Positions 1 through 6,714 of a stretch of 10,132 bases of DNA are shown piece after piece. The DNA is from Nocardia sp. (lineage in GTDB: Bacteria; Actinomycetota; Actinomycetes; Mycobacteriales; Mycobacteriaceae), in contig JAFMQT010000091.1 in assembly GCA_017354515.1 (NCBI GenBank), forward strand, positions 1 to 10,132, read 5' to 3'. The notes under the pieces were generated by a model. That model worked only from the letters and a program-made list of their open reading frames with translations. It had not been told where the DNA came from and ran no database searches. Position 1 is the stretch's first letter. Each line of letters opens with the position of its first letter. The translations under genes were made by a program, and so were the position numbers.

Positions 1-232
1 CGTGTTCACCGGCCGACGCATTGCCCTGCTGATCGTGAGGATGGTCGGCGGCATCGGCTGCGGCGGCGAGGAATTCGCTGAACGTGTCGGCGATGACGTT
101 GCCGACCTCCCCGGCCGGAACGGTGGCCGCCATATCCATCAGATCCCGATCCCGATCCCGGCCGCGGTGGCGCTCTCGGTTGTGGTCATCGTCGTCGGGG
201 TACTGGTCGTCGTTGTCACGGATGATGCGCAT
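1..232 (-). CDS. Hypothetical acidic/Arg-rich protein, partial (runs off left edge)
   Basis: An open frame starts at ATG 232-230 and stays open for 77 codons to the window edge. A GGAG-containing Shine-Dalgarno sits about 10 nt upstream. The N-terminus is strongly charged: an Asp-rich stretch (residues 7-16) followed by an RDRDRD repeat (about residues 25-30), encoded by three tandem GATCCC units at 142-159 on the plus strand. After residue 31 it becomes more ordinary and helix-prone, rich in Ala. It follows the translocase gene on the same strand after a 54-nt gap that contains the 10-bp palindrome TCGAATTCGA (249-258). It is therefore probably the next operon gene, but not by the 4-nt overlap used upstream. 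I do not recognise the family and the C-terminus is not visible. Function cannot be assigned. Confidence 0.6.
   Translation of the reverse strand, partial: MRIIRDNDDQYPDDDDHNRERHRGRDRDRDLMDMAATVPAGEVGNVIADTFSEFLAAAADAADHPHDQQGNASAGEH
142..159. repeat. Short tandem repeat GATCCC x3
   Basis: Three perfect consecutive 6-bp units at 142-147, 148-153 and 154-159. On the minus strand they encode an alternating Arg-Asp run in the partial left-edge protein. Length variation would be in-frame because the unit is a multiple of three. Confidence 0.7.
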
Positions 233-286
233 AGCTGGTGTGCTCCAATCGAATTCGAAAAACAGACAGGTAGGAAACAGAGGTGG

Positions 287-2311
287 TTATGCGGCGGTGG
301 CCGCGTCGTCGTCCCCGGCACCGGCGCCGGTCGTGTCGGTGGTGGCGGTGCCGGTACCGGGAAGGGCGGGCAGGTTTTTGGCGACGGGGACCACGCGCCC
401 GTAGTAGGCGTGGCCGTGCTTGGCGAACACGAACTCCCCGGTGGTGAACGCGCGCACCCGGTCGGGGTCCACGAGCCATTTCTCCCCGACCGAGACCTGG
501 CCCTCGTCGCCGTGGCGCTGGCCCTTGATCAGATGCCGCGAGGGCAGCATCATCCGCCGCGATCCGAAGTGTTTGCACAGTTCACCGAAGTTCTCGCCGT
601 ACCCGATCAACACCCCACCCGCACACGCCTTCAACAGGCGGTCCAGGCTCCATTTGTCCCCGGCGAGGCTTTCCGGGGACTGGCCGGCGAACACCATCGC
701 CACCCCCTGCGAGCGGCCACGCTCGGCGAGGTCCTCGAGCCCGATCGACCCCTGTTTCGTGGTCAACGCGGACGCCTCGTCCAGATAGAGGGTGGTCGAG
801 CGGCGCAGGTGTTTGGCGGTGCGCCCGGCCCGCTGCATCACCAACCGCAGCGTGGCCTGCACCTGCGCGCGGGCGGCGTCCTTGTCCAGGGCGGGGACGG
901 TCATGAACAGCACCGACAGCTCATCGATGTCGCGGCCGCGGTCGAACACCATCCGCCCGTCCGGGTCGGTCAACAGGTCGAACAGGTTGCTGGCCTTGAT
1001 CAGCACGTCGTCGATCTGCGGGACCTTCTCGGCCTGCAACGCATCGACCTGCCGCACCACATCCGGGGCCTGCGACCAGATGTCCTTGTGCTCGTTGAGC
1101 CGGTCCAGGAACTCGGCGCGCGAGCGCGGCGGCCCGATCGGCGCATCGATCACCAGCGACACGATCCGGCGGCGCATCTCGTCGAAATGCTGCCCCTCCG
1201 ACGTCGACGCCTCCCCCGCGGCGAGGAACTCCCCCAGGATGGCCCGCAGGTCCGGTGCCGGCATCCCCCAGATATCGACGCGGTCCCCGCCGGGGATGAC
1301 GGTCGCGATCTCGCTGCGAGGAATGCCCAGTCCGGTCATGATCTCGGTGATCTCGCGGCCGAACGCCTTGTCGTCCTCACCGCCCTTGCAGGTGATGATG
1401 ATCAACCGGGGTTTGGGGTGCTTGGCCGCCATCGCCGGCACATCCCGCCACCGATACCAGGCCCGCCACTCGTAATCGAACGTCGCGAGCGCGTGCCGCT
1501 TGATCAGCTCGGTCTTCCCGCCACCGGTCGTGGCGATGATCCCCTGATGCCGCTTGACGTCCTTGTGCGGCACCGCGAACCAATGCTGATACCGCCCCGT
1601 CAATTCCCGCATCAGCCCCGGCGACAGCACCGTCGTGTGATCGGCCAGCGTGCCCAGCACGATGCTCGAACCCGCGTTGTAAGGGGCGCCCAGTTTCGCG
1701 GCGCGGGCGGCCGCGCGGGCCTTACGCAGCGCGAGGGTTTCCTGCATGCGCTCGGTGCGACCGAGCGATTTCAGCCCGACCGTGTTGGTCTTGAGCACGA
1801 AACTCGCCCACCAATACGTCGCGGCCAGCATCGCGATCGGCACCCCCAACGGCAGCATCAACCGCACCCCGCCCACGTCCCCGGCGGCGACCTCGCACGC
1901 ACCGGACCACAAAAGAGTCAGCGGGGTCGACCACGACCCGCCGGCCAGGACCGACAACCCCGGCAGCAGCAGTGATCCGATCGCGAAGTTGCGCAGCCGG
2001 TGCGCGGGCAGCGGCCACGCCGCGGCGACCGCGACGATCATCAACAGCATCGCCGCCACCACCAGGCCGGCGGTCAGCGACCCGGTAACCACGTGACCGA
2101 CCGCGGCCGTGTCGGGCAGGTGCAGCCCGGGCAGGTGGCGGTTCACCTGGTCGGTGACATGCGTGATCGGCGGGGGCGCCCCGGGCGGGGCCTGCGGGTG
2201 CACCGCCCCGAACGGGGCGCTGCTCCCAGGCGACGGGGACAACGGCGCGGCCGGCACCTGCGCGGCGCGGCAGTCGTCGGGGGTGATGATCGGGGTGCAC
2301 TCGTTGCTCAT
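287..2311 (-). CDS. Membrane-anchored FtsK/TraB-like conjugal DNA translocase (AICE type)
   Basis: A 674-residue P-loop DNA-pumping ATPase. Residues 1-60 are a Pro-rich cytoplasmic leader. Hydrophobic segments lie around residues 71-98, 109-123 and 148-172, which fits an inner-membrane anchor. The motor follows, with Walker A TTGGGKT (261-267), an IITCKGG strand (305-311) and Walker B LYLDEAS (508-514); the AGQSPESL stretch (542-549) follows. The Ala/Gly/Thr-rich tail (650-674) looks disordered. Known for the family: TraB of pSAM2-like elements and VirD4/TcpA-type coupling proteins move plasmid or element DNA between cells. Which transfer mode applies here is not shown by sequence. The ATG start at 2311-2309 is chosen because it makes an ATGA overlap with the upstream stop and has GGAAG 5 nt upstream. 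The frame stays open further upstream, but that part overlaps the real upstream gene. Confidence 0.87.
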   Translation of the reverse strand: MSNECTPIITPDDCRAAQVPAAPLSPSPGSSAPFGAVHPQAPPGAPPPITHVTDQVNRHLPGLHLPDTAAVGHVVTGSLTAGLVVAAMLLMIVAVAAAWPLPAHRLRNFAIGSLLLPGLSVLAGGSWSTPLTLLWSGACEVAAGDVGGVRLMLPLGVPIAMLAATYWWASFVLKTNTVGLKSLGRTERMQETLALRKARAAARAAKLGAPYNAGSSIVLGTLADHTTVLSPGLMRELTGRYQHWFAVPHKDVKRHQGIIATTGGGKTELIKRHALATFDYEWRAWYRWRDVPAMAAKHPKPRLIIITCKGGEDDKAFGREITEIMTGLGIPRSEIATVIPGGDRVDIWGMPAPDLRAILGEFLAAGEASTSEGQHFDEMRRRIVSLVIDAPIGPPRSRAEFLDRLNEHKDIWSQAPDVVRQVDALQAEKVPQIDDVLIKASNLFDLLTDPDGRMVFDRGRDIDELSVLFMTVPALDKDAARAQVQATLRLVMQRAGRTAKHLRRSTTLYLDEASALTTKQGSIGLEDLAERGRSQGVAMVFAGQSPESLAGDKWSLDRLLKACAGGVLIGYGENFGELCKHFGSRRMMLPSRHLIKGQRHGDEGQVSVGEKWLVDPDRVRAFTTGEFVFAKHGHAYYGRVVPVAKNLPALPGTGTATTDTTGAGAGDDDAATAA

Positions 2312-3384
2312 GATGCTTCCTTCGACAGTCGAATCAGGTTGGTGTGGAGGCGGTTTGCCTTCGCGGCATCGCGCATACGGCGGCGGGTGGCCAGGTGCTG
2401 GTCCCATTCGGCGTCGAAGTCGCCGATGGCCAGCTCCAGCTGCAGGGCCGATAGCTCCTGCGGCAGCCGTTTCTTCGCGGCTTTCACCGCCGCGATGACG
2501 CGGTCGGTGCGGCACAGGTACAGCAGCCCGACCAGGCGGTGCGGTTGCGCGTCGCGGGCGGATCGGAACGCGCCGGACAGGGCCGAATCGAGGTGGTGGG
2601 GGTCTTTTTCGGTGAGCTCGACCTCCAGGGCCCACCACCCGTACAGGCCGTCGACGACGCCGCAGAACCATCCGTCGTGGATGTGCGGGCGCCCGGCGAC
2701 CGGTTCGCGGCTGGTGCTGAACTCGAGCACCGGTTTGCGGTTGCGGGCCTCGGCCTCCACCCGCACCCGCCGGGCCGCCTCGTGCCGCAGCACCCGTTCG
2801 GACACCCACAGCTGGGGATCCGAACCGACCAGCATCACCCGCGCTTGCGCGACCGCGCGGTAGTGCTGGGCGAACATCAGCGACGGCACCCACTCCGGGG
2901 GCCGCCACCCCAGATAGCGGGCCGCGACATCGCGTTTGGGGACCAGCCACGCCCGGCCGCGCTGCACCTTCGCCATCGACGCGTGCCCGTTGTCGACCAG
3001 TACCCGCGCGATCGCGTACGCGCTGGACTCGTACACATTCAAGAACTCGGCCAGCACATCGATCTGCATGCCGTGCATGTGCGAGGCCGCGGCCAGCACC
3101 TCGGTGTGCCGCTCGGTCAACTCGCTGGCGCGGGGGCCGGGCAGCACCCGCCCCATCGACCCGGCCGGAACACCGAGTTCGGCGGCGATCTCGGCCACGC
3201 TGTAGCCCTGCGCCCGCAGTGCGGCGCCCTCGCCAGCGTGCTGTTCCACCTGCCGCAACGAAATGCCGAGGGTGCGGCGGATCTCGCTGTAGGTCAGCCC
3301 GGCCGCCCGCAACCCCGCAACGATCTGCGGGCGATACCGACGCTCCAGCGCCGCGAACGGATTGTTCCTCGTGGTGTGGTTCAT
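2308..3384 (-). CDS. Replication-relaxation-like protein with N-terminal HTHs and nuclease-like C-terminal domain
   Basis: A 358-residue DNA-associated protein. Two predicted helix-turn-helix units lie at about residues 29-48 (LTYSEIRRTLGIS) and 59-80 (GYSVAEIAAELGVPAGS). A winged-helix-like region follows at about 88-160 (LTERHTEVLAA onward). The C-terminal half has D237 and then EVELTEK (254-260). This arrangement recalls the Replic_Relax family (PF13814), where a D...ExE...K pattern suggests a PD-(D/E)XK nuclease fold; that reading is inference. Replic_Relax-family proteins are common next to FtsK/TraB genes on actinobacterial mobile elements and are thought to act in element DNA processing or mobilisation. 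Here the gene is 4 nt overlapped with the translocase (2308-2311) and with the preceding HTH gene (3381-3384), which supports a joint role. A GGGAG Shine-Dalgarno lies 9-10 nt before ATG 3384-3382. Confidence 0.7.
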   Translation of the reverse strand: MNHTTRNNPFAALERRYRPQIVAGLRAAGLTYSEIRRTLGISLRQVEQHAGEGAALRAQGYSVAEIAAELGVPAGSMGRVLPGPRASELTERHTEVLAAASHMHGMQIDVLAEFLNVYESSAYAIARVLVDNGHASMAKVQRGRAWLVPKRDVAARYLGWRPPEWVPSLMFAQHYRAVAQARVMLVGSDPQLWVSERVLRHEAARRVRVEAEARNRKPVLEFSTSREPVAGRPHIHDGWFCGVVDGLYGWWALEVELTEKDPHHLDSALSGAFRSARDAQPHRLVGLLYLCRTDRVIAAVKAAKKRLPQELSALQLELAIGDFDAEWDQHLATRRRMRDAAKANRLHTNLIRLSKEAS

Positions 3385-4310
3385 CTGGTGCGCTCCCTCA
3401 CTGTCGGGGCCCCGCGACGCGCGCTGATCTCGCGGCGCGCCCGCACGGCCAGCTCCCCCATCGCCTCAATCTCCGGATCTCGCTGTGCGGCAGCGGGTTC
3501 GCGGTGGGTGCGGAGCCATTCGCGGTCGCGTTGGACCGCGCGGGGATAGGTATCGAGTGCTTGGGCGATCTGCGCCACGGTCCATCCGCGCCCGGTCAGG
3601 TCGGCGACCCGCTCGCGGCGCTCGTCGCGCTCCGACCGCGGCTCCCACCGCGCCCGCACCGGTTCCGCGTGCGGGTCATCGATGCCGTCCTCGTCCCACT
3701 CGAACGGCAACGCCCACCCCTTCTGGCGGCCGTGCTCACGCGCCCGATCCGACGGACCGGGCGTGAACTGCAACCGGTCGAACAACTCTTTGACGGCCCG
3801 GTCCCGCTTCGCCGAGATCGACTGCCCCACCGGCGGTTTACCGTCACGCGATGAGCCGATCAGGGAGTCCATCGGGGCCGAGTTCGTCGCGATCCCGAGT
3901 TGCCGGGCCAGTTCGATGCGCGGGTAGCCGAACGCCACCAGGGCCTGCATCCGCCGCCGCGCACCACAGATCGGCACCAGCGCGTTGTCCGGGGCGATAT
4001 CGGCGGCCCGCGCCGGGACCGGCACCGCCAGCACCGCGTCCCGGACCTCGCGGGTGACCCGCGCGTTCGGCAGCGCCGTGATGCGCCGCAACGTCTCCGC
4101 ATCGACGCCGGCGATCTGCGCCAGCGCCCGCGGCCGGATCCCCTTCGCCTGGATCTGCGCGATCCGGTCCCGGACGGCATCGGCGTCGGTCAACGGCTGC
4201 CAGCGCCCATAGGCGATCTGCCGATACCGGTGCGACTTGTAATGGGTCACGCACATCCCGCGCCCGTACACCGGGCCCCCGCACGCACACATGGCGCTGC
4301 TGGTGGTCAT
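3381..4310 (-). CDS. Zinc-knuckle plus multi-HTH DNA-binding protein
   Basis: A 309-residue protein. The N-terminus carries a compact Cys/His cluster C8-x-C10-x9-C20-x2-H23, likely a zinc knuckle, followed by RYRQIAYGRW (28-37). This N-terminal pattern occurs in HTH proteins of actinobacteriophages and integrative elements. Helix-turn-helix candidates are at about 47-77 (IRPRALAQIAGVDAETLRR), 120-142 (GYPRIELARQLGIA) and 236-265 (GWTVAQIAQALDTYPRAVQRD). The C-terminal 16 residues of interest (284-299) match tails of two other proteins in this operon. The ATG start 4310-4308 has an excellent GGAGGTG Shine-Dalgarno and overlaps the methyltransferase stop by ATGA. The much longer open frame reaching 5207 runs antisense-phase through the methyltransferase gene and is rejected. 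Likely role: sequence-specific DNA binding or regulation for the element; the target is unknown. Confidence 0.72.
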   Translation of the reverse strand: MTTSSAMCACGGPVYGRGMCVTHYKSHRYRQIAYGRWQPLTDADAVRDRIAQIQAKGIRPRALAQIAGVDAETLRRITALPNARVTREVRDAVLAVPVPARAADIAPDNALVPICGARRRMQALVAFGYPRIELARQLGIATNSAPMDSLIGSSRDGKPPVGQSISAKRDRAVKELFDRLQFTPGPSDRAREHGRQKGWALPFEWDEDGIDDPHAEPVRARWEPRSERDERRERVADLTGRGWTVAQIAQALDTYPRAVQRDREWLRTHREPAAAQRDPEIEAMGELAVRARREISARRGAPTVRERTR

Positions 4311-5302
4311 CGGGCACCTCCGAGCGCGTGGGCGACGCGCCGGCCGAGCCAGCGGGCCACGTTGACGCTGACCGCGTTCCCGATCTGGGTGCGGACCTCG
4401 TCGACGTAGCGGCGTTTGCCGTTCACGATCACCGGCACGTTCTTGCCGCAGAACACGTAACTGTCCGGGAAGCCCTGCGCGCGTGCGCGTTCGCGGTTGG
4501 TCAGCATCCGGTGCCGGGCCCCGTCGGCGGTCACGGTGGCGACCGCGTGGTGATTCCCGCCCGCGGTGACCGTGGCGAGCTGGTGACGGTCGGCACGCAA
4601 CGGTTTGGCGTGTTTGCGGTAGGTCACCAGGTGTGCGACACCGGGCTCGGTGATCTGCTCGATCTGCGGGGACACATACAGTCGCCGCGTGACCGGCTTT
4701 CCGGGGTCCGGATCCAGAATCGCCGCGGCCGGGGTGCGTTCGGTCGTCTCGACCGCGAGATCCACCCGCCCGTCCCGGGTGAACAGCCCGTAGAACCGTT
4801 TGCGGTTCTGCGCCACCGGATCCGGGCCGATCTCCGCCGAATTCAGGACCGCGATCTGATGCCGGTACCCGAGCGCGGCCATTCCCTCGAGCCACCACCG
4901 AAACAGTGACCAGGCGGTGAACTCGACCACGTTCTCCACGATCACCGCCTCGTAGCGGTGCACCTCGGCGGCGGCGATCACCGCGAACGCGGTCGCCCGG
5001 TCGATGCTGCCTTCGTCGGCGCGCCGCAACTCCACCTGCGCCGGTGGCCGCGTACGGCCGCCCGAGCGGGCATGCCACACACACGACGGCGACGCCCACA
5101 ACACATCCGTTTTGGGGAAGGTCCGGAAATCGGTCTCCGACAGATTCGCCAACCGGTGCTCGGTGTCCGGGTGGTTCGCCCGATGCGTGCGATCGGCGGT
5201 CGGCCAATGATTCGCCGCCACCAGCACCCGGAATCCGGCCTGCGCCAGCCCCACCGAGCTACCGCCACCACCGCTGTACAGATCCGTGGCCGTCAACGTC
5301 AC
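4307..5302 (-). CDS. C5-cytosine DNA methyltransferase, orphan
   Basis: A 331-residue enzyme that would transfer a methyl group from S-adenosylmethionine to C5 of cytosine in a specific DNA site. Motif I is DLYSGGGGSSVGLAQAGF (7-24, SAM binding). Motif IV is WASPSCVWHARSG (69-81) with catalytic Cys74. Motif VI is VENVVEF (122-128), motif VIII QNRKRFYGLF (165-174), a late ATVTAGGNHH strand lies at 243-252, motif IX RERARAQGFPDSY (270-282) and motif X QIGNAVSVNVARWLG (306-320). The length is that of a minimal bacterial enzyme with a short target-recognition region (about 180-240). Motif IV reads PSC instead of the usual PPC, which I associate with actinophage/mobile-element relatives. No restriction endonuclease is adjacent, so element self-protection or regulation is more likely than restriction-modification. 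The GTG start at 5302-5300 forms a GTGA overlap with the upstream gene. Confidence 0.9.
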   Translation of the reverse strand: MTLTATDLYSGGGGSSVGLAQAGFRVLVAANHWPTADRTHRANHPDTEHRLANLSETDFRTFPKTDVLWASPSCVWHARSGGRTRPPAQVELRRADEGSIDRATAFAVIAAAEVHRYEAVIVENVVEFTAWSLFRWWLEGMAALGYRHQIAVLNSAEIGPDPVAQNRKRFYGLFTRDGRVDLAVETTERTPAAAILDPDPGKPVTRRLYVSPQIEQITEPGVAHLVTYRKHAKPLRADRHQLATVTAGGNHHAVATVTADGARHRMLTNRERARAQGFPDSYVFCGKNVPVIVNGKRRYVDEVRTQIGNAVSVNVARWLGRRVAHALGGAR

Positions 5303-5685
5303 CGCGACCGCCCCCGATCACGATCGGCGGCGTGCCGGGCGCGGCGGGCCGCCAACTCCGAGCGGGCCTTGGCGATCAGCTCGCGCATGTCCTCGGCGTC
5401 GATCCCGCGCCGCTCACACGCGGCCGCCGACCGCACCCATCGCGCGATCCGCAGCGATTCGAGCTGCTGGGAGGTCGGCTCCTGCTTCGGGCGCGTGTGC
5501 TGCGCGTCGTACAGATACGCCTGCCGGCGGCCGCGCCCACGAACCTGCGCCTGCCACTCACCGGTCGGGCGGTGCCCGGCCGCATCCAACTGCCGCCACG
5601 TCCGCAAATGCTGCGGAGCCATCCGCCACGGATACGTCGGCACCCCATACCGCTCCCCATCAGGATCCAAATACCGAGTGCTCAC
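5299..5685 (-). CDS. RRQRL-motif-like small protein, zinc cysteines absent
   Basis: A 128-residue basic protein. The N-terminal half (GERYGVPTYPWRMAPQHL, 10-27, then TWRQLDAAGHRPTGEWQAQ and RRQAYLYD, 29-60) matches my memory of the RRQRL motif-containing zinc-binding proteins found on actinobacterial integrative elements. Here the RRQL core reads WRQL. The classical relatives end in a CPEC-type zinc site, but this protein has only one Cys (C90), so that site is lost or replaced. In its place the C-terminus carries the M-x-E-L-x-x-[KR]-A-R motif (100-115) shared with two neighbours. The start is GTG 5685-5683, preceded by GGAGG about 8 nt upstream and overlapping the upstream stop by GTGA. Function is unknown even in well-populated relatives; association with element transfer or maintenance is inference. 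Confidence 0.68.
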   Translation of the reverse strand: MSTRYLDPDGERYGVPTYPWRMAPQHLRTWRQLDAAGHRPTGEWQAQVRGRGRRQAYLYDAQHTRPKQEPTSQQLESLRIARWVRSAAACERRGIDAEDMRELIAKARSELAARRARHAADRDRGRSR

Positions 5686-6221
5686 CGCTGCACCCTCCGA
5701 TCCACACCCAGAGCCCGACCGGCGCGGCGGGCGGCGATATCGGTGCGGGCCCGCACGATCAGCTCCCGCATCTCGACCACCTCCGGCCCGAACTGAACGG
5801 CCTCGCGCGGGCGGAACTCACCGGCCAACAGCGGCGTGACCCGACGGGTCCCGGGCTGGGTGTTCTCCAGCTCCGGCCGCGCCCGATCACCCGCACTCGC
5901 CCCGCCGTGGTCGCCGTTCGCGTGGGGTGCGCGGCGGGTGGCGATCCGGTCGATCGCGGCCGGGGTCGCCAACCGCTCCATATCGGCGTCGTAGGCGTGC
6001 ATCGACTCCCGGTCGAGCAGGTCATCGACCCGCCGCCCCATCGCCGCCATCTCCGCGGTCAACGCCGCGATCCGCTCATCACGCGCCGCGACCTGAGCCC
6101 GCAACCGGTCCACCTCGGCGGCCAACCCGCCACCGGGCACCGCCCACTCATCCGTTGTGGTCACCCTCGGGCCGCGCGATGCGGCGGTGGTGCGGTGACC
6201 GAACCTGACCCGGCTCATCAT
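5682..6221 (-). CDS. Coiled-coil protein of the transfer operon
   Basis: A 179-residue protein of unrecognised family. Residues about 32-70 form a likely coiled coil (heptad-like LAAEVDRLRAQVAARDERI and onward), which suggests self-association or a partner-binding rod. The middle (100-130) is polar, Gly/Pro-containing and probably flexible. The C-terminus (151-166, MRELIVRARTDIAARR) is the clearest copy of the tail motif shared with the 128-aa and 309-aa proteins encoded immediately downstream and three genes down. I chose ATG 6221-6219 (protein begins MMSR) because it overlaps the upstream stop by ATGA. A second in-frame ATG directly follows. The frame extends upstream to 6275, but that part lies inside the preceding gene and is rejected. 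A structural or adaptor role is possible, inferred only from the coiled coil. Confidence 0.65.
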   Translation of the reverse strand: MMSRVRFGHRTTAASRGPRVTTTDEWAVPGGGLAAEVDRLRAQVAARDERIAALTAEMAAMGRRVDDLLDRESMHAYDADMERLATPAAIDRIATRRAPHANGDHGGASAGDRARPELENTQPGTRRVTPLLAGEFRPREAVQFGPEVVEMRELIVRARTDIAARRAGRALGVDRRVQR

Positions 6222-6544
6222 TGGGTCACCCCAGCAACGACAGCAGGCGCAGGCGCCTGGGGGGCGGGCACGCAATCGGTGCGGTGGCCGACCTCGTCGG
6301 CGCGGCAGATGTTCGGCGACGGCGGATACTGCGGACTGTCCTGGCCGAGCATCAAACCGGCCACGATCCCCGCGGCGAACAAGACCGCCCCACCGAAGAC
6401 CACAAGCCGGTACTTCGGCGGCGTCACCGCCACACTCGCCTCAACCAGACGGCCCGCGTCGAACTCCGGACGGCCGAAACTTTCCAGCCCCGCATGCGAA
6501 CCCGACAGGCCCGCATGCGAATACGTGTCATGGATGAAGTTCAC
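6218..6544 (-). CDS. Small single-pass membrane protein
   Basis: A 108-residue protein. One clear hydrophobic segment runs from about 45 to 66 (YRLVVFGGAVLFAAGIVAGLML), preceded by a polar N-terminus with Lys44 and Arg46. This favours an N-in orientation with a short external C-terminal tail. The tail holds two cysteines (C80, C91) bracketing an Asp/Glu/His-containing stretch, which could form a disulfide outside the cell, and ends in a Pro/Ala run. Small membrane proteins are common accessory genes beside TraB-like translocases (Spd-type proteins), but I see no direct homology. GTG 6544-6542 is taken as the start because it gives a GTGA overlap with the 57-aa gene and has a GGGGG ribosome-binding stretch upstream. 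The open frame reaching 6781 is an artefact that reads through two other genes. Confidence 0.65.
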   Translation of the reverse strand: MNFIHDTYSHAGLSGSHAGLESFGRPEFDAGRLVEASVAVTPPKYRLVVFGGAVLFAAGIVAGLMLGQDSPQYPPSPNICRADEVGHRTDCVPAPQAPAPAVVAGVTQ

Positions 6545-6714
6545 CGCCGCCACCCCCGACGCCCCCGCACCATCGACCCGGCCAGCCAGCGGACACCGAC
6601 CACGAACACCGCCGCCGCGATCACCAGACCGATCACCACATCCGGCGAAGTCACCACCGCATACAGACCGACCACGGCCACCATCAGCAGCAACGAAAAA
6701 CGCGGCATCATCAC
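6541..6714 (-). CDS. 57-aa two-helix membrane protein
   Basis: A short gene inferred from operon geometry plus composition. The frame starts at GTG 6714-6712 (overlapping the upstream stop as GTGA) and ends at TGA 6543-6541 (overlapping the next start as GTGA). Alternative ATG starts follow at 6711 and 6708. The product is VMMPRFSLLLMVAVVGLYAV, a short TSPD turn, then VVIGLVIAAAVFVVGVRWLAG and a very basic tail (SMVRGRRGWRR). That is two hydrophobic segments (about 5-21 and 26-45) with a positive C-terminus, predicted to be a hairpin with both ends cytoplasmic. Both its stop and its start fit the 4-nt overlap chain, which would otherwise be broken by a gap of about 170 nt. Possible role alongside the translocase in the mating membrane; this is inference. 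Confidence 0.68.
   Translation of the reverse strand: MMMPRFSLLLMVAVVGLYAVVTSPDVVIGLVIAAAVFVVGVRWLAGSMVRGRRGWRR

Noticed and set aside
2..1975. 657-codon plus-strand open frame
   Set aside because: It is antisense to the translocase, whose Walker motifs and membrane segments are unambiguous. Its product is a Arg/His/Pro/Gly-rich string with no domain, typical of GC-rich shadow frames.
2312..2950. N-terminal extension of the translocase to 887 residues
   Set aside because: The extra 213 codons overlap the replication-relaxation-like gene in another frame and are low-complexity. The ATGA overlap with GGAAG at 2311 defines the start.
2000..3549. Plus-strand open frames of 287 and 336 codons
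   Set aside because: They are shadows of the replication-relaxation-like and HTH genes, with no sensible start context or domains.
4311..5207. N-terminal extension of the zinc/HTH protein to 608 residues
   Set aside because: It reads through the methyltransferase gene out of frame. The GGAGGTG-preceded ATG at 4310 is clearly better.
4307..5302. Complete restriction-modification system
   Set aside because: No neighbouring gene shows a convincing restriction endonuclease partner. The nuclease-like motif in the replication-relaxation-like protein has a better explanation.
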